Shown here in pieces: positions 27,581 through 34,747 of a DNA stretch of 64,000 nt. Position 1 is the first letter of the stretch. Every line of letters begins with the position of its first letter. The translations under genes were made by a program, and so were the position numbers. The notes under the pieces were generated by a model. That model was not told the origin of the DNA, made no database searches, and worked only from the letters and a program-made list of their open reading frames with translations. The DNA is from Treponema bryantii NK4A124 (GTDB taxonomy: Bacteria > Spirochaetota > Spirochaetia > Treponematales > Treponemataceae): positions 124,001 to 188,000 of the forward strand of contig NZ_ATWV01000002.1 in assembly GCF_000421345.1 (NCBI RefSeq). The letters are read 5' to 3'.

Positions 27581-28285
27581 GTGAAATATAAGACTTTAAT
27601 TAAAAAACTTAAGCTTAAAGATGAAGATTTCAAATCTATAAAAGATGCTGTTGCAGCGGCCGAGGCTAAGACTACCGGTGAAATTGCAGTAGCAGTTACT
27701 CCGGAATCTGCCCGCTACTGCTTCTGGGAATTGCTGGCTGCAGACTTTTTCGGTGCTCTGGTGCTCGTTTGTATGCTTCCTTTTTCGGAAAAGATTCTTG
27801 CTCTCTACCACAGGCTTTACTGGCAGAATGAGCCCGGCTGGATTTTACCGCTCTTCTTTGTAATTTCCTGTCTGGCAGCAGTCGTTGTAGGATTTTACAT
27901 CTGTAATATTCCGGCAATAGACCGTCTGGTAATTCCGCCTTCTGTACGCAGGGCCTGTGTAACAAACCGTGCCTTCCGCTATTTTACAGAAAGCGGAGTT
28001 TACGATACAGCAGAGCATTCTGGTATTTTGATTTTTGTTTCATATATGGAACGCCAGGTTCGCATTGTTGCTGATTCCGGTATTTCAAAGCATATTTCTC
28101 AGGACTTGTGGAATCTGATTGCAGACGAGCTGGCTGAAAATCTACGCAAAGGCCAGGCTGCTACAGCCTTTACTACAGCTATAGAAAAATGTGGCGAACT
28201 TCTTGCAGAACATTTCCCGCCTCATGAAGAGAATCCAAACGAGCTTCCTGATGGCCTTGTAATTCTGGAGGATGCAGAATGGTAA
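27581..28285 (+). CDS. TPM-domain membrane protein
   Basis: 234 residues, GTG start with AGGAAGG 6 nt upstream (the overlapping ATG at 27579 is followed at once by a stop). A TPM domain start ('AAEAKTTGEIAVAVTPES') is interrupted by two membrane segments ('FFGALVLVCMLPFS', 'LPLFFVISCLAAVVVGFYI') and resumes with 'GVYDTAEHSGILIFVSYMERQVRIVADSGI'. TPM (YgcG-related) proteins are linked to membrane protein or photosystem repair and to acid phosphatase activity in plants; in bacteria the role is unclear. Overlaps the next TPM gene by 7 nt. Confidence 0.8.
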   Translation: MKYKTLIKKLKLKDEDFKSIKDAVAAAEAKTTGEIAVAVTPESARYCFWELLAADFFGALVLVCMLPFSEKILALYHRLYWQNEPGWILPLFFVISCLAAVVVGFYICNIPAIDRLVIPPSVRRACVTNRAFRYFTESGVYDTAEHSGILIFVSYMERQVRIVADSGISKHISQDLWNLIADELAENLRKGQAATAFTTAIEKCGELLAEHFPPHEENPNELPDGLVILEDAEW

Positions 28286-29067
28286 AGAAAAGATTTTTTT
28301 CAGCTGCTCTTACAGCTATTTTGATTTCCTCTTCAATTTTTGCCGCAAATGTGCCAACTCTCAAAGGCCGTGTAAACGATTATGCAAAAATAATCCGGGA
28401 CAGCGACGAGCGTGAAATAGAAGAATACCTTGCTGGAGTAGAGCAGGCTTGTGGTGCTCAGATTGCAGTTCTTACAATGCCTTCTCTGGATGGAGAAGAT
28501 ATTTCTTCTTTTGGAATCAGGGTTGCAGATAAATGGCAGCTTGGTGATAAGGAAAAAGATAACGGCGCAATTCTGATTGTTGCCTATGCAGAGCATGATT
28601 TACGCATTGAAACAGGTGATGGACTTGAAGGTTCTCTTACCGATGCAAAGTGCGGCCTGATTTTACGAAACGTAATAGTTCCCGAATTCCGTGACGGAAA
28701 TTATTCCAAAGGTATTCTTGAAGGCGTTAAAAATATGGGTGCCATTGCGACTGGTGATGAAAGTGCACTTTCCCGTTCTGTAAAAGAAGGAGAAGATAAA
28801 AGCTCTAATGACCTTGTTCCAGTTTTTGCAATGCTTATATGGCTGATATTTGTCGTAAGCATGATCAGCGCAAATGCAAGACGTGGTCGCCGCCGTGGCC
28901 GCTATTATCATAACGGAAATACTATTGCCTGGATTGCAGCCGATGCAGCACTCCGCTCTATGATGGGTAGTGGCGGACATTCAGGAAGTCATTCATCCGG
29001 TGGTTTCGGCGGCTTTAGCGGAGGAGGCGGTCACTTTAGTGGTGGCGGCGCCTCGGCACACTGGTAG
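28279..29067 (+). CDS. TPM-domain protein with Gly-rich tail (YgcG-like)
   Basis: 262 residues. Signal peptide (MVKKRFFSAALTAILISSSIFA), a TPM domain ('GRVNDYAKIIRDSDEREIEEYL', 'QIAVLTMPSLDGEDI', 'DNGAILIVAYAEHDLRIETGDGLEG'), a membrane segment ('LVPVFAMLIWLIFVVSMISA'), then a Gly/Ser/His-rich tail (GGFGGFSGGGGHFSGGGA) typical of YgcG proteins. Third gene of lemA-TPM-TPM; probably faces the periplasm and acts with the other two. GGAGG lies 8 nt before the ATG. Confidence 0.88.
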   Translation: MVKKRFFSAALTAILISSSIFAANVPTLKGRVNDYAKIIRDSDEREIEEYLAGVEQACGAQIAVLTMPSLDGEDISSFGIRVADKWQLGDKEKDNGAILIVAYAEHDLRIETGDGLEGSLTDAKCGLILRNVIVPEFRDGNYSKGILEGVKNMGAIATGDESALSRSVKEGEDKSSNDLVPVFAMLIWLIFVVSMISANARRGRRRGRYYHNGNTIAWIAADAALRSMMGSGGHSGSHSSGGFGGFSGGGGHFSGGGASAHW

Positions 29068-29075
29068 GAAGTATA

Positions 29076-29112
29076 CGGTGGTTTCGATACGGCTGCGCCT
29101 ACTCAACCACCG
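29076..29112. repeat. Family D palindromic repeat
   Basis: CGGTGGTTTCGATAC...TACTCAACCACCG unit between two convergent genes. A second copy is at 63954. Confidence 0.8.
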
Positions 29113-29115
29113 TGC

Positions 29116-31329
29116 TTAGATGTGAGTGTTCATTATTTCCATAAGCTCTCTGGCAACTCTTACAGTGCTGTCTGCAAGTTTTGCCAGATTCAGGGCTTCC
29201 CGACCCAGGTTTTCTGTGAAGGCTGAAATACCGCTGCTGGCATCGTTTACAGCCTGAGAAGCCTGACAGAGTTCCTGCATATTATTCATTACGCTGGCAG
29301 CAAACTTATCCTGGCTTATAATTTCATTCTTCATATGAGCCGCACTTGTTGCAAGGCTTGATACATCTTTTTCAATTGCGTTTCCGGCATTCTGCTGGGC
29401 TTTCATTCCTTCCCAGGCAGCATTTACACGTTCAGCACTCTTTACAGAGCCATCTTCAATCTGCAGGAGTGCCTGGTTAACCTTAGAAGTAAGGTCAGCA
29501 CTGCTATCGATTGAGCTGATAATGGAAGTGATAATTTCTGCAATCTTACCTGACCACTGAGAGGTCTGTGATGCAAGGTCTTTAATTTCGTGGGCAATTA
29601 CGGCAAATCCTTTTCCTGCTTCTCCCGAATGTGCCGCTTCGATACTTGCGTTCATAGAAAGCAAGTCGATTTTATGGGCAAAGGTAGAAAGTGTACTTGC
29701 AACGCCTAAGATTTCTGTTGAGGAGTCCTGAATCTCTTTCATAACAGACATGAGCTTCTTCATGTCGTCACTTCCGGCCTGAGTAAGTTTTGAAAGGGAA
29801 GATGTAAACTGGGCTGCAGTAGAAATACCTTCGCCTACAGTTGAAATACCATCAATAATATCCTGAGTACCCTTTGTGGTATCCTGAATCATTATTGTTT
29901 CGTTTTCAAATTCCTTTGAAATTGATTTTAAGAAGTTTGTAAGATTATCAATTGCAGTTGCAGTTTCTTCGCGGATGCGGTTCTGTTCGGAAATTGCTTT
30001 ATTAATATCAGCTACCTTATCTTGAGTCTCTGATGAAGATTCAATCATGGAATCTACAGATTTGTTAAGCTTTTCAGCAACAGAGTTAGAATCTTCTGCC
30101 ATCAGCTGGGCCTTGGCAACAACGTTAGAAAGCTTATCCTTCTGAGCCTGAGTTTCTTTTGCAAGTCGCTGAACTTCTTTTTTGATGTTTGATTCGCGGA
30201 TTGCAAGGGTGATAAATACAGAAAGGTCTACAAAGAAGAAGGCAAAGCCCTGGGTCCACATAAAGGGAACTATGCCCGCAACCTGGCAGACAATATCATG
30301 AAGGGCACAGCAGGAACCAACAAAGAAACCGACAAAGACAGGAATGGAATCATACTGCTTATGCTTTATACCCTGAACGGTAACAATAAAACCATAAACA
30401 ATTACAGCCACGGTAGGAAGCATTGCAATTAAGAATAAGTTATCAACTGCAATATCATTTCCTGTGCAGGCCAGGAAAGCAGCAAAGAAAATTACTGTTA
30501 TAGAAAAGGCAATTATCAGAGTAAGCTTTGTTTTTTTTCTGTTATAGAATCGGTGCAGGAATAACATCAGGAACATCATACTTGACGGTAAACAGGCTCT
30601 TGCAAAAGCTCTCTGAAAATTATAATTGAGGACTGTGTTTTCTGAACCCATGTCATAAAAGTAGATAATGATAAAGAGAAGACAGCCTACAAAATACAGG
30701 AAGGCTGTGTTTTTTCTATCCATGCAAAACTGCAATAATGAATAAAAGAGAATGAAGGCACACAAAACTCCAATACAAAGGAATATCTTCTGATTGAAAA
30801 TGTTTTTGATTTTATTCATGAAGTAGCCCTGGGTATCATCATCAATAGAAGGACAGATATCCTTTGCTGTATTACCAGGAGCGTAAACTCTTAAGGCAAT
30901 TTCTACACTGCCGTCTTTAATGCAGTTTGAAGGAATTAATACATCTGTATTCTGTTCGATTTTTACGCTGACATTAGGCGGGAAGCTTCCGCGGGTACCA
31001 ACATAAACGCCATCTGCATATACTTCAATGGCACAGTTTGTTTTCTGAAATCCTAACCATATATTAGAGGTCTGGAAGGCTGCTGGTATATTTACCTTTT
31101 TTCTAAGCCAGAAATAATGCTGATTATTTTGCATTGCAATGAGCCCGCTGGCATTTGAGTTCTGCCAGGAAGAGTCGTCAAAATCTGCAGCAGCATAGTT
31201 TTTGTTATCTCCAAACTTAATTTTCCAGTCTTCGTATATAGGCTGGCTTTTTCCCATTTTCATGGAACATGATGTGAAAAGGATTGTAAAAACAAAAAGT
31301 GAATAAAGTGATTTCTTAAAATTTTTCAT
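29116..31329 (-). CDS. 7TM-DISM lipoprotein-type methyl-accepting chemotaxis protein
   Basis: 737 residues. A lipoprotein signal with lipobox T-S-C (about residue 21) leads to a galactose-binding-like periplasmic domain ('[10 protein letters not shown]', '[13 protein letters not shown]', about 30-170), seven membrane segments (about 185-390), and a cytoplasmic MCP domain with tip '[16 protein letters not shown]' and '[13 protein letters not shown]'. The layout is the 7TMR-DISM sensor family joined to an MCP output. It should sense an extracellular ligand, perhaps a sugar (inference). Lipidation of a polytopic receptor is unusual, so the Cys may instead be part of an ordinary signal sequence. 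Confidence 0.87.
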   Translation of the reverse strand: MKNFKKSLYSLFVFTILFTSCSMKMGKSQPIYEDWKIKFGDNKNYAAADFDDSSWQNSNASGLIAMQNNQHYFWLRKKVNIPAAFQTSNIWLGFQKTNCAIEVYADGVYVGTRGSFPPNVSVKIEQNTDVLIPSNCIKDGSVEIALRVYAPGNTAKDICPSIDDDTQGYFMNKIKNIFNQKIFLCIGVLCAFILFYSLLQFCMDRKNTAFLYFVGCLLFIIIYFYDMGSENTVLNYNFQRAFARACLPSSMMFLMLFLHRFYNRKKTKLTLIIAFSITVIFFAAFLACTGNDIAVDNLFLIAMLPTVAVIVYGFIVTVQGIKHKQYDSIPVFVGFFVGSCCALHDIVCQVAGIVPFMWTQGFAFFFVDLSVFITLAIRESNIKKEVQRLAKETQAQKDKLSNVVAKAQLMAEDSNSVAEKLNKSVDSMIESSSETQDKVADINKAISEQNRIREETATAIDNLTNFLKSISKEFENETIMIQDTTKGTQDIIDGISTVGEGISTAAQFTSSLSKLTQAGSDDMKKLMSVMKEIQDSSTEILGVASTLSTFAHKIDLLSMNASIEAAHSGEAGKGFAVIAHEIKDLASQTSQWSGKIAEIITSIISSIDSSADLTSKVNQALLQIEDGSVKSAERVNAAWEGMKAQQNAGNAIEKDVSSLATSAAHMKNEIISQDKFAASVMNNMQELCQASQAVNDASSGISAFTENLGREALNLAKLADSTVRVARELMEIMNTHI

Positions 31330-31405
31330 AATTATTCTCTCGGATTTGAATTAATAGAATAATTATAACATAGGTATTGAGAATTTACGAAGAAAAATTA
31401 AGAGT

Positions 31406-31984
31406 CTATTTTCTTTTGCTTACTGCGATTCTGTCGCCGATTTCATAAAAAGTTGTTTCAAACTCCTGATTTGTGCGAAGGAATTCTGCATACTTCTGGA
31501 TTTTTTTTACCAGCTTTTTGGTGGAGTAATTATGGGTGAGGGAAAGGTCGTCTACCATACCGTGAAAGGAGAGGTTGTCACTTATGATTACTCCGCCAGG
31601 AGCCAGATTTGCCTTGTATTTTTCGAAGAACTTTATGTACTGGGCTTTTGCGGCGTCTATAAAAATCAGGTCAAAACTACCTTCAAGGGGGCAGGTGAGG
31701 GCGTCTGCGTGGATTGCGGTGATGCGGTCTGAAAGTTCTGCTGCCTTAAAGTTTTCTACAGCCTTGAGGTGACGGTCTATGTCGAGCTCGATTGTTGTGA
31801 CCTTTATGTCGTCAGCAAGGCTTGCAAAGCGGATGGAAGAATAGCCGATGGCAGTTCCAATTTCGAGGATATTTTTGCAGCTGTGTTCCTTGATGTAATC
31901 GCAGATAAAGTCACAGCCTTCGTCCTGCATGATGGGAACTGCCTCGCGGCTTGCGTATGCTTTTATTGAAAGTAAGTTGTCCAT
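31406..31984 (-). CDS. SAM-dependent O-methyltransferase
   Basis: 192 residues, class I Rossmann methyltransferase of the COMT-like (methyltransferase 3, YrrM) family: motif I 'NILEIGTAIGYSSIRFA', 'VTTIELDIDRH', 'FDLIFIDAAKAQYIKFF' and 'LAPGGVIISDNLSFHG'. The last includes the metal-binding D-N pair of this family. The substrate is unknown; YrrM homologues modify tRNA (5-methoxyuridine) or small catechols. Last gene of aroF-tyrA-methyltransferase, separated from tyrA by a family C repeat. Confidence 0.85.
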   Translation of the reverse strand: MDNLLSIKAYASREAVPIMQDEGCDFICDYIKEHSCKNILEIGTAIGYSSIRFASLADDIKVTTIELDIDRHLKAVENFKAAELSDRITAIHADALTCPLEGSFDLIFIDAAKAQYIKFFEKYKANLAPGGVIISDNLSFHGMVDDLSLTHNYSTKKLVKKIQKYAEFLRTNQEFETTFYEIGDRIAVSKRK

Positions 31985-31992
31985 AAGTTCCT

Positions 31993-32022
31993 TAGATTAT
32001 CGGGTCAAGCCCGATAATGACA
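31993..32022. repeat. Family C palindromic repeat
   Basis: TAGATTATCGGG ... CCCGATAATGACA single hairpin (TTATCGGG/CCCGATAA) between tyrA and the methyltransferase gene, touching the tyrA stop. Confidence 0.8.
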
Positions 32023-32895
32023 CTAACGTTGCATGGCGATTCGTTTCTGGCGAACGTCTGCGAGTAATGATTGTAGCCCATTTGCGTCCTGAGTTTCAAT
32101 CAGTTTTTTCAGATTATCCAACTGGCTTTCAAAGTTTTCTATATGGGCAACAAGTTTTTCCCGGTTAGCAAGAAAGAGCTCTGTCCAGAGGGGTGCGTTA
32201 ATCATTGCAATTCTGGTGAGGTCTTCAAAAGAGCCGCCACCGAAGCTTGTGATTTCCGGGTCGCCGGCACTTTCTACCATGGCACTTGCTACAACGTGAC
32301 AAAGCTGAGAGGTAAAGCCAATCTTGTTGTCGTGGGTATCGGCATCTACTTCGGTGATTCTGGTAAAGCCCATGCCGCGGATAATCTTACGGAAGATTTC
32401 TACTGCAGCTTCGTCCTCGTAGCCGCCTTTTGGCTTGATCAGAATATAATTGTGGTTCAAAAAGTATTCGCCTTTTGATGCGGCAAAGCCTTCTTTTTCA
32501 CCGCCTGCCATTGGGTGGCCTAAAATCAGATGGGCATTTGCCGGCCGGATTTCGTCCTTGTCCAGGGCTGCTGCCAGGTCATGCTTTACACCACTTATGT
32601 CGGTGATGATTGCGCCGTCCTTAAAATCTCCCTTGTGCTCCCGTAAAAAATCCAGGGTTGCAGCAGGGTAGAGGCAGATAAAAATCATGTCAGCCTGGCC
32701 TAACAAATCTTTTGTTTCGCTTGGCGTAAAGGCGCGGTCGATGATTCCCGAGGTGAGGGCGGCAAAGAGCGACTCATTGTTTTTGTCGAGTGCAAAGATT
32801 TTGCCGTCCGGGTCTTCATGTCCGATAATGTTTGAGCGGATTGCCTTTGCGACAGAACCGCCCATTATTCCAAGTCCTATGATTGCGTAAATCAT
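32023..32895 (-). CDS. tyrA: Prephenate dehydrogenase
   Basis: 290 residues. NAD(P)-binding start 'IIGLGIMGGSVAKAI' (about 4-18), then 'DMIFICLYPAATLDFL', 'ITDISGVKHDL', 'LILGHPMAGGEKEGF' with the catalytic His, and 'IGFTSQLCHVVASAMV'. It oxidatively decarboxylates prephenate to 4-hydroxyphenylpyruvate, the tyrosine branch. The start overlaps aroF by 4 nt. There is no fused chorismate mutase or ACT domain, so control probably sits at transcription (the tyrosine-rich leader) and at aroF. Confidence 0.94.
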   Translation of the reverse strand: MIYAIIGLGIMGGSVAKAIRSNIIGHEDPDGKIFALDKNNESLFAALTSGIIDRAFTPSETKDLLGQADMIFICLYPAATLDFLREHKGDFKDGAIITDISGVKHDLAAALDKDEIRPANAHLILGHPMAGGEKEGFAASKGEYFLNHNYILIKPKGGYEDEAAVEIFRKIIRGMGFTRITEVDADTHDNKIGFTSQLCHVVASAMVESAGDPEITSFGGGSFEDLTRIAMINAPLWTELFLANREKLVAHIENFESQLDNLKKLIETQDANGLQSLLADVRQKRIAMQR

Positions 32896-33902
32896 ACGTT
32901 GCGTCCGTTGATTGCGGCAATCTGAGGAAGAATCTTCATAAGTGAAGCAAACTCTGTTGGGTGCAGAGACTGTTCACCATCGCAAAGTGCTTTTTCAGGA
33001 TTGTTGTGAACTTCGATGATAAGTCCGTCTGTGTTGCAGGCAACTGCTGCCTTTGCAAGCTCAGGTACCATCCAGCGCTGACCGCAGGCATGGCTTGGGT
33101 CAATGATAATTGGAAGATGGCTTACCTTGTGAAGGTATGGAACGATGCTTACATCAAGACAGTTTCTTGTGTAGTTATCGAAAGTGCGGACACCGCGTTC
33201 ACAAAGAATTACGTCTTCGTTTCCGCTTGCCATAATGTATTCTGCAGACATCAAAAGTTCTTTTACAGTTGCAGCCATACCGCGCTTAAGCAAAATAGGT
33301 TTTCCAACCTTTCCCATCTCTTTAAGAAGGTCAAAGTTCTGCATGTTGCGGGCTCCAATCTGGATAACATCAACATCATCAAAATATTTAAGCTGGCGGA
33401 TATCCATAAGCTCAGTTACGATTGGAAGTCCTGTTTCTTTTTTAGCTGCTACGAGGAACTGAAGTCCTTTTTCACCAAGTCCCTGGAAGCTGTATGGAGA
33501 AGTACGTGGCTTGAATGCACCGCCACGGAGAAGTTTTGCTCCGGCTGCCTTAACGTCGCGGGCAATTGAAACAACCTGCTCTTCAGTTTCAACAGAACAA
33601 GGTCCTGCAATTACAGGAATTTCGCCGTTACCAAAGCTTGTATTTCCAACTTTAATTACCGAGTTTTCCGGATGGAAAGTGCGGCTTGCCATTTTATATG
33701 GAGCAGAAACCCGCTGTACTGTATCAACAAAAGGATTTGCGCTTACCATTTCGGTGTCGAGTGAGCTGGTGTCGCCCAAAAGTCCGAGAATTGTAAGGTT
33801 TTCACCCTTTGATACATGTACTCCAAAGCCTTTCTGCTTCCATGAGTCGATGAACTCATTCATCTGCTGATCTGTTGTTCCGTGTTTTAATGTTATGATC
33901 AT
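32892..33902 (-). CDS. aroF: 3-deoxy-7-phosphoheptulonate (DAHP) synthase, type I-beta
   Basis: 336 residues. An N-terminal ferredoxin-like regulatory domain (about 1-75) precedes the TIM barrel: 'IPVIAGPCSVETEEQV', 'AGAKLLRGGAFKPRTSPYSFQGLG', 'QIGARNMQNFDLLKEMG', 'PILLKRGMA', 'ILCERGVRTF' and 'PIIIDPSHACGQR'. It condenses phosphoenolpyruvate with erythrose 4-phosphate, the first shikimate step. The N-terminal domain is the Tyr/Phe feedback site in the Thermotoga-type enzyme. The ribosome site GAGAGG lies 8 nt upstream. A tyrosine-codon leader and terminator lie in its 5' leader. Confidence 0.96.
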   Translation of the reverse strand: MIITLKHGTTDQQMNEFIDSWKQKGFGVHVSKGENLTILGLLGDTSSLDTEMVSANPFVDTVQRVSAPYKMASRTFHPENSVIKVGNTSFGNGEIPVIAGPCSVETEEQVVSIARDVKAAGAKLLRGGAFKPRTSPYSFQGLGEKGLQFLVAAKKETGLPIVTELMDIRQLKYFDDVDVIQIGARNMQNFDLLKEMGKVGKPILLKRGMAATVKELLMSAEYIMASGNEDVILCERGVRTFDNYTRNCLDVSIVPYLHKVSHLPIIIDPSHACGQRWMVPELAKAAVACNTDGLIIEVHNNPEKALCDGEQSLHPTEFASLMKILPQIAAINGRNV

Positions 33903-33973
33903 TTATGTTTCCTCTCTTGGTAATTTTACGACAGGCACCGCTTTCGAGTCCCTCTCTTTCAGCGCGCGCATGC

Positions 33974-34005
33974 AAAAAAAAAGGAACTCTTTTTCAGAGT
34001 TCCTT
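33974..34005 (-). terminator. Attenuator terminator in the aroF leader
   Basis: Minus strand AAGGAACTCT (34005-33996), loop GAAAA, AGAGTTCCTT (33990-33981), then nine T in a row down to 33974. It is a strong intrinsic terminator placed after a leader ORF and before aroF, with no gene to terminate other than the leader. Confidence 0.9.
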
Positions 34006-34053
34006 GAAATTACCGATTTATATACATCAGCATCTATTTTGCCAGAACTCTGC
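33995..34053 (-). promoter_or_regulatory. Antiterminator pairing of the aroF-tyrA attenuator
   Basis: CAGAGTTC (34052-34045), inside the leader ORF near its stop, is exactly complementary to GAACTCTG (34002-33995), which forms the 5' arm of the terminator. The two structures exclude each other. The same AGAGTTC also occurs in the terminator 3' arm. A ribosome stalled on the Tyr codons leaves CAGAGTTC free; one reaching the TAG 8 nt beyond it would cover it. Confidence 0.8.
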
Positions 34054-34105
34054 AACTTTTGTGAGAATAATAGTAATAATAGTATGCGTAAGTGATGTTT
34101 TTCAT
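34034..34105 (-). CDS. Tyrosine-rich attenuator leader peptide of aroF-tyrA
   Basis: A 23-codon ORF not usually called because of its size: MKNIT, then Y-A-Y-Y-Y-Y-Y-Y, then SHKSCRVLAK and TAG. Seven of eight consecutive codons (34090-34067) are Tyr, both TAC and TAT. It is followed by mutually exclusive antiterminator and terminator hairpins and then by aroF and tyrA, the first common step and the tyrosine-specific step. By analogy with pheA, trp and his leaders, tyrosyl-tRNA shortage would stall the ribosome here and allow readthrough. There is no clear ribosome site; the promoter would place the start of transcription 1-3 nt before the ATG, so it may be leaderless. Confidence 0.88.
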   Translation of the reverse strand: MKNITYAYYYYYYSHKSCRVLAK

Positions 34106-34113
34106 TTGTTTTT

Positions 34114-34142
34114 AATTTACTGATATGAAAAAAAAGTGTCAA
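34114..34142 (-). promoter_or_regulatory. Promoter of the aroF-tyrA leader
   Basis: Minus strand TTGACA (34142-34137), exactly 17-bp spacer, TAAATT (34119-34114). The predicted start is about 34107, next to the leader ATG at 34105. Confidence 0.65.
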
Positions 34143-34176
34143 GTAGTGTTATTGTAAATAGAAACGTTTTTTTTAC

Positions 34177-34252
34177 CGTCATTGCGAGCCGAAGGCGAAG
34201 CAATCCATTTATATAGATTGCCACGTCGCCCTGCAGGCTCCTCGCAATGACG
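34177..34252. repeat. Family A composite palindrome
   Basis: Two family A units in opposite orientation: CGTCATTGCGAGCC... to GCAATCCAT (34208), then ATAGATTGCCACG... to CTCGCAATGACG (34252). It separates the aroF promoter from the divergent FMN-binding protein gene. Confidence 0.85.
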
Positions 34253-34287
34253 AGCATTATGTAGTATAATATATCCGAGGTGATAAA

Positions 34288-34689
34288 ATGAAAGAAGTTT
34301 TTGATTTTATAAAAAAATGCGGCACTTATTATTTGGCTACAGTTGAAGCAGATGGACAGCCACGTAACCGTCCATTTGGCACAATAAATCTTTTTGAAGA
34401 TAAGCTTTACATCCAGACAGGAAAGAAAAAGGATGTTTCTAAGCAGATTCAGAAGAATCCTAAGGTTGAACTTTGCTGCTTTGACGGTGCGACAGGTACC
34501 TGGCTCCGTCTTGCCGGAGAACTCGTTCGCGATGACCGCCGTGAGCCAAAGGTTGATATGCTTGAACACTATCCTGACCTTAAGGCTATGTATTCTCCAG
34601 ATGATGAAAACACAGAGGTCCTTTACTTTAAGAATGCAACTGCAACATTTTCAAGCTTCAGCGCAGCGCCAAAGGTTGTAAAGTTCTAA
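34288..34689 (+). CDS. Pyridoxamine 5'-phosphate oxidase-like FMN-binding protein
   Basis: 133 residues, split-barrel flavin fold: 'YYLATVEADGQPRNRPFGTINLFEDKLYIQTGKKK', 'VSKQIQKNPKVELCCFD', 'WLRLAGELV'. The family includes NimA/NimC-type reductases and general stress FMN or F420 proteins; length and motifs fit the short single-domain class. The substrate is unknown. GAGG lies 9 nt before the ATG. It is a single-gene unit ending in a strong terminator. Confidence 0.82.
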   Translation: MKEVFDFIKKCGTYYLATVEADGQPRNRPFGTINLFEDKLYIQTGKKKDVSKQIQKNPKVELCCFDGATGTWLRLAGELVRDDRREPKVDMLEHYPDLKAMYSPDDENTEVLYFKNATATFSSFSAAPKVVKF

Positions 34690-34708
34690 ACGATTAATAA
34701 ACATATAT

Positions 34709-34747
34709 ATCCGGGGCTCCCACTAAGACAGCCCCGGATTTTTTTTT
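34709..34747 (+). terminator. Intrinsic terminator after the FMN-binding protein gene
   Basis: ATCCGGGGCT (34709-34718) pairs with AGCCCCGGAT (34730-34739), 11-nt loop, then a run of eight T. The T-run reaches the stop codon of the convergent beta-xylosidase gene. Confidence 0.9.

Noticed and set aside
33903-34142. A 79-residue ORF over the aroF leader (minus strand)
   Set aside because: It overlaps the attenuator and terminator, its composition is odd (ILLLLLF), and the Tyr-rich frame plus RNA structure explain the region better.
33903-34142. T-box riboswitch upstream of aroF
   Set aside because: No conserved T-box sequence (AGGGTGGNACCGCG-like) or specifier stem; the Tyr-codon ORF with pairing alternatives fits leader-peptide attenuation.
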